A stretch of 64,000 nucleotides of DNA from CBDCYS01 sp965226245. GTDB lineage: Bacteria; Acidobacteriota; Terriglobia; Bryobacterales; UBA6623. Numbering within the stretch: position 1 is the first letter of the stretch; every line of letters begins with the position of its first letter. This document shows, in pieces, positions 42,846-52,683 of this stretch. Location: assembly GCA_965226245.1 (NCBI GenBank), contig CBDDCL010000015.1:3534001-3598000 (forward strand), read 5' to 3'. The translations under genes were made by a program, and so were the position numbers. Below the pieces are notes generated by a model that ran no database searches, was not told where the DNA came from, and worked only from the letters and a program-made list of their open reading frames with translations.

Positions 42846-45810
42846 GGTGAGTCCCCGAGGCTGTCACCCGCGGCGGATTCAAATCCACAAAGGGGGCCGC
42901 CGGACACACTGAAACCGAGGGAGTAGCGGAATTCCTAATTGTAGCGGACAGGGCTGGGAACGACTTTCCAAAGTTAGAAAGTTGGAGAGTCTGTCGTCCC
43001 GCAGGGTTTGCATTCAACCGGCTCCGCGACCGCATTCAGACGTTTCCATGAGCGATTCACTCGCTCTGGGCCGATAACGCTAGTGGATACGCGCAATCTG
43101 CTCACTCCACGGCCAGGGTCACCACGGGACTGGCTTGTCCCGCGATCGAAACCACGAGGTCGGCTTCCCCGGCGGGCAGGCCTGCCGGTACCACGGCATT
43201 GACCTGATACAGACTCGTAAAGCCCGGGGTCAGGCCCGCGAACAGTACCCTTGCCGGGCGGCCGCCAATCGTTACCGTCACATCCTCCGCCGTCCGCGCC
43301 AAAGGCGAGGCGGGCGCCGGCTCCCCGCTGGCCACTTCGGGAGAGACGGCGCCTAACCCCGTGCCGTAGATGATAATGGCATCGCCAGCCTTAACCGGCC
43401 TCGCCAGCGTCACGATCTGGAAATTCGCATTTTGAATCGAGCCGGGACCGCTGCCGGAAGCGTTCCGCGTAAATACTCCCGGTCTCGCCACGTTGACCAA
43501 TACAGGTTCCGGCACCCCCAGACTGCCGGCGTCGGTGCGCCGAACCAGCAGCGGCAAGCTCTCGTTGAGGCGGTCCGCCACCTCGAATGGAAGAACGGCG
43601 TTGACTTGGTCTTCGCGGGAGAACAAGATCGGCAGAGGCCGCCCGCCTAGAATCATTTGCGTCCCCGCCAACTCGGTTGGCAGCGGGACGCTGCTTGCTG
43701 AGCGGCCCCCACCGCTGGCGGGTTCGCTCGACAGGTTGCTGCCGAAGATCGAAACGATCGTTCCGGGCGCAAGCGGGTCCACAACGAAGCTCGCGCCATG
43801 GACCACCCCTCCCGCTGCGATCCGCGGCGGTGAGGAGGAGTTGGGACTTACCGACAGCGCTTGCGTGAGCGCTGCGCTGATGCCCGCGGGGTCGGTGGCG
43901 GTTACGGTGACGGTGGCCATCGAGGGCAGGTCCGCCGCGGGTACGTTCCAGGTTGCGGTCCACAGGCCCGAACCCGCGTGCCCTAATGCCAGACTGGGGG
44001 AAGCGATACTGGCGAAGTCGACGACGACCGAGCCGTCCGTCATCTTGTTGGCGCAGTTGTCCACAACTTCCACCTCGATGGCGGCCGGCCAGCCGGCGGG
44101 AATCGAAGACGTGCCTCCCAGAACCTTGAACACCGGAGCAACCTCCGTTCGAGAGCATCCGGCCTGAGACACGGGATTGGGTGGCTTGAGACTTGTCACA
44201 GCTTCTGGAGAGACCACGAGCAGCACTTCCACGGCGCGGGTCAGCCCGCCATCGAATTGGAGCCTCAGCAAGCCCCGATAGATACCGGCGTCGAGCCCTT
44301 CGAGCAGAACTTCAACACCAATGTTTGTAGGTTCACCGGGGCTGACAATTCCCTGCGCGGCTGTGGGCGCCAGCCAGCCGCCTCCCGTCAACGTCAGCCC
44401 TTGCAGGGTGAAAGCGATCGAGCGGCTGGTCAGATTCGAAATTCGAAAACTTTGCGGGGAGGGCGCGGGGTCCGCGGGCGTTGAAGCGAAGATCAACCCC
44501 CTGGGATCAACGATGGGCCCAGGGTCCCGATCTCCTTCGAGAAGATTCAGCACCACTGTCGTGAACCGCGGCGAGTTAGCTGCATCGGGGGCCGCCACTT
44601 CCAGCAGACCGTAGTAGACGCCTGGGGTCAGCCCTTGCGTACTGACAGCGACATCCACTGTCGCGGGAACTGAGGGTTCGCTGGCGCCCGTTAGGGGGGT
44701 TGCAGTCAGCCAGCCGCCGCCCGACAGCGTATCCAATCCGATGTCCCATGCCATCACACCCAACCCATCGTTGAACACGCGCAGATTCTGGACGGGCACG
44801 GCTCCGCCTCCCGCCACACCCGTGAATGTCAGTCCCCTTTGCGAGAGACGAAGTAACTGCGAACGGCTGCTGATCGCCATGGCCACGGGCGCCACCAGAT
44901 CGCAGGTGGGACACGTCTGCTGCGCTGCGGCGTTCGCAGGGGTCGCGATCACGATCTCTCCTAAATAAGTATCAGGAGCCAGGCCTGCAGGGTTCGCCTC
45001 GACCGTCAATGTCACCGGCGCCTCAACAGTGACCTCTCCCGAAAGCGGCGAGACGGAAAGCCACGGGCTTGAAGACAGCCCGGCCGCATCGACTTGAAAG
45101 CTCGCCGAGCCTCCGCCCTTATTCAAGACGAGAAGCCTTCGGACGGCCGCCGGCGATTGCTGGACAAAGGAATACGACAGGCGGCTGGGTCGCACGCTCA
45201 GCCGCGGCTCCAGTGAAACAATACCTGCCCCGTGCAATGCGACGGTGTGCGAGCACTCCGCAATCCCTTCATCTCTGATATCGAAGAACGTAATGGTTCC
45301 TTCGACAGGACCCGGCTCGAACGGCGTAAAGAACAAAAACAGGTCCAATTCTGTTTCGGAAATCCGCTCGAATGTTTCGAGAACATCAAACTCTTCGTGG
45401 CTGCGGTTGGCTTGAATGAGCAAGGCCGTTTCACTGCCTACAACCCGAAGTGTTTGCAAAGGCGATTGGACGTCAACAAGAACGGGCCCGAAGCCGATCG
45501 CCGGCGGTGCGACGGAAACGATTCTGCAGGCCTGCTGCTGCGGCCCGAAGATGCTGACCGTCCAGTTGTCGATACCGCTGTTGCGACTGTCCTCACCGTC
45601 CCCCCCCAGTCCAGGAGACACCTCACCGCCGCTGGCCGGAAAGTTACTGACGGAAGCAAAGCCGAATTGGAGAGGCGGCGCCTTATCAGAGAAATTCAGG
45701 CACCTCGGTCCATCTCCAGCGACTCGCGTAAAGTCTCGTGTTTCGAGACCGCTTCGGCCGAACGGAGTCCAGTCGCGTCTCGAGATGCGATCTCTCGGGG
45801 AACGGTAATA

Positions 45811-46342
45811 CCTGAATTATGCATTGCGGGGTGCACCTGAGGAGGGCTGAGCCGCAAGGGACCATTGGGGAACGCCCGAAAACATGGGGTAAAAAGGTAG
45901 GCTGGCAAAGATTCCAGCTTCACCAGCCAACCCAAAGGAGGTCACCCAAATGGTTACCAAGCGAAAACAGCATAGCTCCCAAAGGGCCGTCAAACAAGGC
46001 CCAGCCGTGACGGTCTCGCAGCCCAATAAAATCGGGGCATCCACGCCTTGACAACTTCCGCGGCAGGAAGCCGACTCCCTACGGCGGCTTGCCGCCGGTA
46101 GTCGAGAGGGCGTTGATCTGAGAGCCTGGCTATGCGCTATGCATAAAATTTTATGCACTGGCCGCAACGTACTGGAAACACGCCACTTCGGAGCGGGGTT
46201 TTGCCGACGCGGATTCTGGGCGGGAGGGGAAACCGGGGACGGAGAAGCCAAAAGACCAGTTGCCGAGCTCCCACCTTACGACGGCCGTCAAGCCGCTACG
46301 AACGCAGCCGCACTCGCAAAGCGAATCTGTGCATAATTCAGG
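45811..46342 (-). mobile_element. 532-bp non-autonomous element, copy 3 (inverted)
   Basis: Reverse orientation relative to the other two copies, same length and ends, with the target duplication TAATA (45806-45810 and 46343-46347). Relative to the interrupted gene its orientation is the same as copy 1: both hosts run into the element as LNYAQIRFASAAAFVAA. Confidence 0.93.
45950..46051 (+). CDS. 33-residue ORF inside the 532-bp element
   Basis: ATG 45950 follows AAAGGAGGT with a 7-base spacer, one of the best SD sequences in the window. The peptide is basic: MVTKRKQHSSQRAVKQG, then PAVTVSQPNKIGASTP. A hairpin (GGCTGG ... CCAGCC) lies directly upstream of the SD. Equivalent ORFs lie at 15815-15916 and 26254-26355 on the minus strand. 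It may be a real small protein or the first codons of a deleted gene captured by the element. No homology is recognised. Confidence 0.35.
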   Translation: MVTKRKQHSSQRAVKQGPAVTVSQPNKIGASTP

Positions 46343-46798
46343 TAATACGTATTGTTTTGAAAGATCAGCAGATAGTACGTGGAGTCAAAGACTGTGCGTG
46401 ATTCAAGGTTTTTCAGGTCGTAACTGTGGTCAATGCTGGTGATGCGTCCGCTTTCCGACGGGTCGTAGACAGCGTCCCCGCGAAGGTGAGCCACGTGAAT
46501 CTCTACGCCGGTCGATTTCGTCTCACCCTCATGCTTAATCCGGCGGAACGCCCCGGGGTTGCCCCTGTTTGGGTCTTGCCTCGCCTCAAACTTCGCGGAG
46601 CTTCCGGCCTCATTGACGATGATCTCCGCCGTCCAATCTGAGTCGTTGAAGTCTTGGTCGGAAAAAGTGACGGTTTGTGCCGCTCCGTTGAGGCCCGTCA
46701 GCGCGAGTATGGCTACGACCCAGGCAGCTTGTCGTTGATGTTGCACTATGGTTTCCTCCGTCGCGGCTCTGGGTCCCCACACGGCCCGAAATGAAGAC

Positions 46799-48154
46799 CT
46801 ACACTTTCTCGGGTACTACATACGGCTGGCGGTAGGCGCGCGTGAGCAGCTTGGACGCCTGTGCGTCGCCGATGACGGTTTCCGTTTTCGAGTCGAAGCG
46901 GATGGTGCGGCCCACGCGGCAGGCGATGTTGCCCAGGTGCGCCAGAACCGACGACTTGTGTCCCTCTTCGACATCGGCGTTGAGGTCGCCTGGGTTGCGG
47001 CCGCGCACGGCCTGGATGAAATTGTCGAAGTGCGGCTGATTGGCGATTTTGTCGGTTGGATCTTCGGCGTAGGGGCCGGGCTTCTTTTGCTTGCCCAAGC
47101 AGCTGTAGTAAGCCGTGTAGTGCGGGAAGACGAGATAGCCCTCCGAGCCGTAAAAGATCAGCCCCGTGCAAATGCCATGGGTCTGCCACTTGCCGCCGAT
47201 CTCGGCCTCGGTGTTCGTGATCCAGGGCCGAATCTCGAACTCCAGCACCAGGCCGCGGCCCTCGTAGCGGTAGGAGGCCGTCTGCATGTTCGGCGTTTCT
47301 TGATCGTCGTCGTGGATGAACTTTCCGCCCATGGACTGGATCGTGCTGGGGTGATCGTCGAGGCCGAGCCCCCAGCGCATCATGTCGAGCTGGTGAACGC
47401 CCTGATTGCCCAGCTCGCCATTGCCGTAGTCCCATAGCCAGTGCGTGCGGCGATGGAAACGCAACGGCGAGAAGGGCTTTTTGGGCGCGGGTCCCGTCCA
47501 CAGGTCGTAGTCCACGCCGGCGGGCACGGCCTCGGGCTTGTCCTTGCCGATCGGAGGGCGCCATTTGTAGGCCAAGCCGCGGGCCAAATAGACGTCACCA
47601 ATCAGACCTTCCTTGAGCCGGCGCATGCCCTCGATGATGTTCGGACTGCTGCGGTTTTGGGTGCCGTGCTGAACGACGCGGTTATACTTGCGGGCAGCCT
47701 CGACGGCCTTGCGGCCCTCATAGACATTGTGGGAAAGCGGCTTTTCGACGTAGACGTCCTTGCCGGCCTGACAGGCCCAAACCGTTGCAAGCGCGTGCCA
47801 GTGGTTCGGTGTCGCGATGGTCACGGCGTCAATTTCGGGGTCGTCGAGAAGCCCGCGAAGATCGGTGTGGGTTTTGGGGCTGTTGCCGGAGAGCTTTTGG
47901 TATTCGCTGAAGCGTTCATTGAGGACGGACTCGTCCACGTCGCACATGGCCGCCAGCTCGACATTCTGTTTTTCAAGATTGTGGATCGCTTGAATGTGGC
48001 TACGACCGCGGCCTCGAAGGCCGATAACGCCCACGCGGATGCGGTCATTCGGGCCGAGGCGGTTTGCGGCGATGGCAGGGGTTGCCAGCACGGACGCGCC
48101 GGCCGCCACGGTCGCGGTTTTGCTCAGAAATTCTCTTCGATTGGCGTCTTTCAT
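46799..48154 (-). CDS. Gfo/Idh/MocA-family oxidoreductase with Tat signal
   Basis: 451 residues. The leader NRREFLSKTATVAAGASVLA is a twin-arginine signal. The NAD(P) fold begins RIRVGVIGLRGRGRSHIQAI, with AAMCDVDESVL and VTIATPNHWHALATVWACQA; the family EKP motif is DVYVEKPLSHNVYEG. The C-terminal part has HWLWDYGNGELGNQGVHQLD (catalytic His region) and HFDNFIQAVRGR. These exported sugar or cyclitol dehydrogenases/hydrolase-like enzymes are expanded in Acidobacteria and Planctomycetes; the substrate is unknown. It lies just upstream of the split secreted gene (53 bp), possibly in one operon on the minus strand. Confidence 0.9.
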   Translation of the reverse strand: MKDANRREFLSKTATVAAGASVLATPAIAANRLGPNDRIRVGVIGLRGRGRSHIQAIHNLEKQNVELAAMCDVDESVLNERFSEYQKLSGNSPKTHTDLRGLLDDPEIDAVTIATPNHWHALATVWACQAGKDVYVEKPLSHNVYEGRKAVEAARKYNRVVQHGTQNRSSPNIIEGMRRLKEGLIGDVYLARGLAYKWRPPIGKDKPEAVPAGVDYDLWTGPAPKKPFSPLRFHRRTHWLWDYGNGELGNQGVHQLDMMRWGLGLDDHPSTIQSMGGKFIHDDDQETPNMQTASYRYEGRGLVLEFEIRPWITNTEAEIGGKWQTHGICTGLIFYGSEGYLVFPHYTAYYSCLGKQKKPGPYAEDPTDKIANQPHFDNFIQAVRGRNPGDLNADVEEGHKSSVLAHLGNIACRVGRTIRFDSKTETVIGDAQASKLLTRAYRQPYVVPEKV

Positions 48155-48366
48155 AGTGGCCTCTTTGCCTGGTTCGGTTTGTAACGACCCTTGGAAGTCG
48201 GCTTGGCTGGTTTCATTCTACTGCTTAGGTCCCGGCAAACGCCTTCCAGTGGGGCCCACCCGGCGCTGCCCGAGGATCAATCTGCTGGATCCCGAAGCGC
48301 CCATGCGTCAGCAGGCCGCTCAATGCGGGACCCGTCAATTGCGCTGTTGCTGCTTGTCGCGATCCC

Positions 48367-48550
48367 TTAGCCCGCTTTTCTCACCACCTGGCGAGGCGAA
48401 GTGCGTGAGAGGCCCGTCAGTACGAGGCGCGCGCCGCTTGACGAGCGGAGGCATACTTGACAGTACGTTGAGCACGGCGAGCAAGTGCAACGAAGTAATG
48501 GCGGGCCTAACGCGTGCTTCGGCCGGCAGGTGGTGAGAAATGCGGGTTAG
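48367..48550 (+). repeat. 184-bp element bounded by imperfect 24-bp inverted repeats
   Basis: Left arm TTAGCCCGCTTTTCTCACCA (48367 on) and right arm ending AAATGCGGGTTAG (48527-48550) pair over 24 bp with about three mismatches. Noncoding, in the 428-bp gap between the Gfo/Idh/MocA and DinB-like genes. The shape is MITE-like; no other copy was seen here. The rest of the gap shows no gene. Confidence 0.55.
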
Positions 48551-48582
48551 TTGAAACGGCGGCGCTGGTACGATGTAAACGC

Positions 48583-49155
48583 GTGAACGCCGACACCGGA
48601 ACACACTACTTAGCCGACGCACTGTTGCGATTTCGGTCTCTTCGCAGACTGGCCGAGCGGGCTATTGACCAGCTTGACGAGGCACAGTGGTTCATTGAGC
48701 TCGCGCCGGGCGCGAACAGCATCGCCCACTTGATGAAACACCTGGCGGGGAACATGAAGTCTCGGTGGACCAAATTCCTGACCTCGGACGGCGAGAAGCC
48801 TGACCGGAATCGCGACGAGGAGTTCGAAATCGGTCCGGCGGATACCGCCGATTCGTTGAGGCGCAATTGGGACGAAGGTTGGGCCTGTCAGTGGTCGGCA
48901 ATCGAGCGGCTTGGGGCCGAAGATCTCGACAAGACAGTTCTGATTCGCAACGAGCCGCAGTCGGTAATCGAAGCAATCAATCGGCATCTCGGCCACTGTG
49001 CGATGCACGTGGGGCAGATTGTCCTGATCGCGAAATGCCTGCAGGGTAGGGACTGGAGAACGCTGTCCATCCCGAGGGGTGGGTCGGACGAATTCCTTCA
49101 GGCGATGAAACAGGGCAAGCGAACGCTTGGAAACAAGGGGATGTTCGACCCTTAG
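48583..49155 (+). CDS. DinB-superfamily protein (DUF1572 type)
   Basis: About 190 residues from GTG 48583 (VNADTGTHYLADALLRFRSL). Four-helix DinB-like bundle with metal-ligand histidines in SIAHLMKHLAGNMKSRW and in INRHLGHCAMHVGQIVLIAK. FRSLRRLAERAIDQLDEAQW is the first helix. Members include thiol-dependent transferases and many uncharacterised proteins. A frame upstream of the GTG lies in the 184-bp repeat and is not used. No operon partner is seen. Confidence 0.82.
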   Translation: MNADTGTHYLADALLRFRSLRRLAERAIDQLDEAQWFIELAPGANSIAHLMKHLAGNMKSRWTKFLTSDGEKPDRNRDEEFEIGPADTADSLRRNWDEGWACQWSAIERLGAEDLDKTVLIRNEPQSVIEAINRHLGHCAMHVGQIVLIAKCLQGRDWRTLSIPRGGSDEFLQAMKQGKRTLGNKGMFDP

Positions 49156-49652
49156 CCGCGACGCGAGAACCCTCCTTTCTTTCTTTCTTTTTCGTGACGG
49201 CTTGCGGGGGTGAAATTGCCTTCCGCAGAATCGAGAGGCCCCATTTCCGCTGTTGGGGCAAAGTGTGTTGTTTTCGGCGACTCTCCCGTGGCTTTTGGAA
49301 TACTATGCACGTTAAAGTGCGACGCTGGGCGTTGTGGCATGATTTCCGGAGAGACTCGTAAGTCGTTTATTGTCAGTGGACTGTGAGCGCATATTGCAGT
49401 TTTTTACAGAAAATGTAAGGGTTTGGGGATTTTTTGGTCCTCGCAAAGCGCAGTTCTACTTTTCTTGATTTATCCATGATCGTTTGTGATTCGATTGATT
49501 CACCGTTATCAGGATAGCGTAGCTGTTGGGGGTATTCTTGCCGGGCGGGCGAGATGTGTTGAAAACACAGGGAATATTTTTCTTGAAGTCTTGTGACTGA
49601 TTCGGAGATTTCGCGAATTGGGAGGGACCAGCCGTTGCCAACGGCTGGTTTT
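49156..49652 (+). other. Gap without recognised gene, locally AT-rich
   Basis: About 500 bp. The part 49360-49600 is clearly lower in GC than the surroundings (runs such as CAGTTTTTTACAGAAAATG and GATTTTTTGG) and has only short open frames without SD. Just before the stop of the glycosyltransferase, GCCGTTGCCAACGGC forms a small hairpin. I see no gene or RNA I can name. Confidence 0.4.
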
Positions 49653-50813
49653 TCACCCACCCCAAGCCCCGCGGCCGGCGTCGAGGAGAACAGCGAGTGT
49701 CTGCTCGGCGGCACGCTGCCAGGTGCGGCGTTTGGCCTTTTCGAGTCCGCGGGCGACGATCTGCTCGCGGCGGCCCAGGTCTCCAAGCACCGTTTTCATG
49801 CCCTCGCGGATCGCTTCCGTTGAGGCCGGGTCGAAGAACACGGCCGCGCCGTCAGCGATCTCGCGCAGCGGTGGGATGTCGGAGCAAGCCACCGGCAGAC
49901 CGGCCGCCATCGCTTCGAGTACGGGAATCCCAAAGCCTTCAAAGGTTGATGGGAAAACCAACGCTTCAGCGAATTTGAACAGTGCTAACAAAACTCGCCG
50001 GGGCTGCCATCCCAGCAAGTGGACGCGCTCGTCGAGGCCTGTGCGGCGCAGATGCCGCTGGACAGCCTTCCAAGATTTTCCCGGCAAACCGGCCACCACG
50101 AGATGCTCGATGAAACCATGTTCCCCGAGTTGCTGGTAGGCGTCCAATAGCCGCTCCCAGTTTTTGTGCGGGTGGAGGGTGGATACCGCCAGCAAATAGC
50201 GCTGGGGTGGAATTCCGGCCTCGGCGAGCAAGGACTCCTCGTAGAACGGGTTGCTGCTCAGACCCAAGAAGTCAGGTTCAACGCCGTGATGAATGGCCCG
50301 GACCTTGGACGCCGGCACGCCGTAGGCTGTAACGACGTCGCGTTTCGAGGCCTCTGACGGCGTGATGAGCCAGTGAGAATGGCGCACGCCGGACCAGACC
50401 ATCAGATCCCAGGCCAGGCGCTCGAGTGCGCCAAAATTGCCGGGCTGCTTCTTGTGCTGCAGGTCATGGATGACGGTGACCTTGCGGGCGCTCGTCAGCA
50501 GCGGCGCTGTAAAGCCCGGGGAAAACATCACGTCGAGACGGCGCGAAAACGCTTGTACGGGAAGCACGGTCTGTTCCCAAAGCAGGCGCGCGGGACGAAA
50601 GCGGGCGGGCAGACGGGCCACGACCGGCTGGAAATTCCGCGTCCGCGGACACAAGTCCTGGCCCGTCTCTCGATTCGTAAAGATGAAGTATTGGTTGTGC
50701 TGGTCAATCGCCGCCAGCGCGGAAAGCAGATTCCGGATGTAGATTTCGGTGCCTCCGACGCCGCCGGGGATCAGGTAGAGCGCGTTCACGCCGATTTTTA
50801 ATGGACGGGGCAT
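49653..50813 (-). CDS. Family 4 glycosyltransferase
   Basis: About 386 residues, GT-B fold. N-terminus LKIGVNALYLIPGGVGGTEI with the glycine-rich acceptor loop, VTVIHDLQHKKQPG, ITPSEASKRDVVTAYGVPAS, VRAIHHGVEPDFL, LLAVSTLHPHKNWERLLDAY, and the donor-site FPSTFEGFGIPVLEAMAAGL (E-x7-E). No membrane helix. ATG 50813 is preferred since the protein then starts at the first beta strand; the frame extends 54 codons upstream without family character. A second GT4 with the same donor motif is in the fusion protein at 53422. Confidence 0.9.
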   Translation of the reverse strand: MPRPLKIGVNALYLIPGGVGGTEIYIRNLLSALAAIDQHNQYFIFTNRETGQDLCPRTRNFQPVVARLPARFRPARLLWEQTVLPVQAFSRRLDVMFSPGFTAPLLTSARKVTVIHDLQHKKQPGNFGALERLAWDLMVWSGVRHSHWLITPSEASKRDVVTAYGVPASKVRAIHHGVEPDFLGLSSNPFYEESLLAEAGIPPQRYLLAVSTLHPHKNWERLLDAYQQLGEHGFIEHLVVAGLPGKSWKAVQRHLRRTGLDERVHLLGWQPRRVLLALFKFAEALVFPSTFEGFGIPVLEAMAAGLPVACSDIPPLREIADGAAVFFDPASTEAIREGMKTVLGDLGRREQIVARGLEKAKRRTWQRAAEQTLAVLLDAGRGAWGG

Positions 50814-50872
50814 GCAGGCCGCGGCGGGGGAACCACCATGATAGCTTTTGCTGTCGCTTCGACTAGCAAACT

Positions 50873-51304
50873 GGACCCCGCCTGCTACAATGAGAACGGT
50901 GGGAACAAGCAAGGTAGCGACAAGCTGATGTGGCGCACGTCTCCAGACGTGCCGTGTCGCCATTCCTGGCGACATGTCTTAGTTTGTCTTAGCTGGCAGT
51001 GGCCCCCGGCCCGAGTCACCGCCAATCCGCCAGCCGAGGCCAGCGACAGGAATACCTCAAATCTGCAAGAAAGCCTGTCGTTTTACTAGGGAACCTGCCA
51101 CGGTCCCACCGCCGACTGCAACCCCGGTCACTGAAAACAAAAACATTATCGGTTGACACCATGACGAGGCGTCGAAAATGGCCCAGATCCTGCCATATTC
51201 TGCCATTCTCTGCCATTTCCGGACATTTTGTAAAGAAAATTTATACCTCACCCGGCAACCTCTTTGTTTCCACCACTTCGCCAGGGACCGGCCACTGACA
51301 TCCC
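50873..51304 (+). repeat. About 430-bp dispersed intergenic repeat, copy 1
   Basis: Closely matches 58785-59207 over its whole length in the same orientation: shared GGACCCCGCCTGCTACAATG start, GTCGCCATTCCTGGCGACAT hairpin, ACTGAAAACAAAAACATTAT, and end CCACTGACATCCC. It encodes no convincing protein. It contains the double hairpin also seen at 2864-2922. Confidence 0.85.
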
Positions 51305-51503
51305 GGCATGCCGCTTTGCCCAGCATAATGCAGGTCAAACCGAGCCGCGCACGCCATTCTCTGCCATTTCCGGACATTTTGTAAAGAAAATTTATACCTC
51401 ACCCGGCAACCTCTTTGTTTCCACCACTTCGCCAGGGACCGGCCACTGACATCCCGGCATGCCGCTTTGCCCAGCATAATGCAGGTCAAACCGAGCCGCG
51501 CAC
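51202..51503 (+). repeat. Perfect tandem duplication, 2 x 151 bp
   Basis: 51202-51352 and 51353-51503 appear identical (start GCCATTCTCTGCCATTTCCG, end CAAACCGAGCCGCGCAC). The first unit overlaps the right part of the 430-bp repeat. The other copy of that repeat lacks the duplication. Confidence 0.9.
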
Positions 51504-51604
51504 GTCAGCAAGCGGTTGCCGTGGCGCCGGAAAGTAGCTAGGGACCGGCTAGAGAGCCGGTCCCTGCGGCCGGGCCGCGAACGGAGAGATGCTAAGATCC
51601 TAGC

Positions 51605-52618
51605 TTGCAAGCCCCCCGCGCGTCGGTCATCATTCCTACTATTTCAGCGGGCGAAAAGCTGGCTCGTTGTCTTCACTCCTTGCGGAATCAGACTTTCCGG
51701 GAGTTCGAGACGATCGTCATCGACAATAGCGGGCACGGGGCCGCGGCCGAGATTGCCGCCGCCTCCGGCGCAAAACTCATCGAGAACAAGACCAACGCTG
51801 GCTTTGGCCGCGCGGTGAACCAGGGTATCGAGGCCTCCGAGGGTGAGTTCGTCTGCACGCTCAATGACGACGCTTACCCGGCGCCTGAGTGGCTGGGGAG
51901 TTTGGTCAGCACTTGCGAGAACCAGGAGCGTACCGGAATGTGCGCCTCGCAAATTCTTCTGAGGGATCAGCCGGGGCGGCTCGATTCCACGGGACTTGAC
52001 ATCTATGGCGACGGGACGACGAAGCAGCGCGGGCGCCGCCGGCCCGGAGATCCCTCCGGCGAACCGAGCGAGGCCTTGATCCCGAGTGGCTGCGCGGCTC
52101 TTTACCGGCGCTCGATGCTGGACCAAATCGGCCTCTTCGACGGCGACTACTTTCTCTATTGCGAGGATACGGATCTCGGCTTGAGGGGCCGCCTGGCGGG
52201 CTGGAATTGCCTCTATGTCCCGGGGGCCGTGGTCGAGCACGACTATTCGTCCTCGGCCGGACGGGCATCGGCCGATAAAGCTTACTTTGTGGAACGCAAT
52301 CGCCTCTACACGGTCATCAAAGTATTCCCTGTTGGCCTATGGCCGCTGGTCCCCTGGTATTCCGCCTGGCGATACGCCGCGCATCTGTGGGCGATGATCC
52401 GGGGGCGGGGCCTAGCCTCTGAATTCGCCGGCGGCGGGGAAAAGTGGTGGCGTCTTGCAATAATAGTATTGTCTGCTCACTGCAGCGTCTTGCCGCAAGG
52501 AGCCAGGCTGCTTCGCAAGCGCCGCGCGATCCAGCGCACGGCGGTCCTCAGCGGGTGGTCTTTCTGGCGGCTCCTGAGGCGGCACTACACTAGGGCGAGC
52601 GAGATTGCGGCGCAGTAG
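51605..52618 (+). CDS. Family 2 glycosyltransferase (rhamnosyltransferase-like)
   Basis: 337 residues from TTG 51605; no ATG precedes the fold. SVIIPTISAGEKLARCLHSL, TIVIDNSGHG, KTNAGFGRAVNQGIEASEGE and TLNDDAYPAPEWL (NDD metal site), then IPSGCAALYRRSMLDQIGLF and YCEDTDLGLRGRLAGWNC. The layout is the same as the GT2 at 34536-35609, including the C-terminal hydrophobic stretch. First gene of a plus-strand run of three glycosyltransferases (51605, 52684, 53422) probably making one glycan. Confidence 0.88.
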   Translation: MQAPRASVIIPTISAGEKLARCLHSLRNQTFREFETIVIDNSGHGAAAEIAAASGAKLIENKTNAGFGRAVNQGIEASEGEFVCTLNDDAYPAPEWLGSLVSTCENQERTGMCASQILLRDQPGRLDSTGLDIYGDGTTKQRGRRRPGDPSGEPSEALIPSGCAALYRRSMLDQIGLFDGDYFLYCEDTDLGLRGRLAGWNCLYVPGAVVEHDYSSSAGRASADKAYFVERNRLYTVIKVFPVGLWPLVPWYSAWRYAAHLWAMIRGRGLASEFAGGGEKWWRLAIIVLSAHCSVLPQGARLLRKRRAIQRTAVLSGWSFWRLLRRHYTRASEIAAQ

Positions 52619-52683
52619 ACCACCAAGGCCGTGAGCCGAACCATGGGCGTGGCACGAGCAACGCCCTTGGCAAATCCTCAGCG

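Larger units (their letters stand above)
43102..46746 (-). pseudogene. Large secreted beta-domain protein with Solibacter-type C-terminal domain, split by the 532-bp element
   Basis: GTG 46746 with SD GGAGG gives a signal peptide (AWVVAILALTGLNGAAQ) and about 120 residues up to NNTYY. After removal of the element (45811-46342) and one TAATA copy, the frame continues RSPRDRISRRDW and on to 43102, a 1035-residue protein. Several repeated Ig/BACON-like beta domains follow (P-x-x-L-x-F, SSPWLSVSPLSGEVTVEAP, GGGWLTATPLTG, GGGWLAPTAAQGIVSP). The C-terminus GTIVSIFGSNLSSEPASGGG to FTSLYQVNAVVPAGLP is the domain typical of exported Solibacter proteins. The downstream part alone (from GTG/ATG near 45621) lacks a signal peptide. 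The protein is probably a surface or adhesion protein. Confidence 0.85.

Noticed and set aside
51016..51610. Several short frames on both strands in the 430-bp and 151-bp repeats.
   Set aside because: They recur because the DNA is repeated, lack SD sequences, and give low-complexity products.
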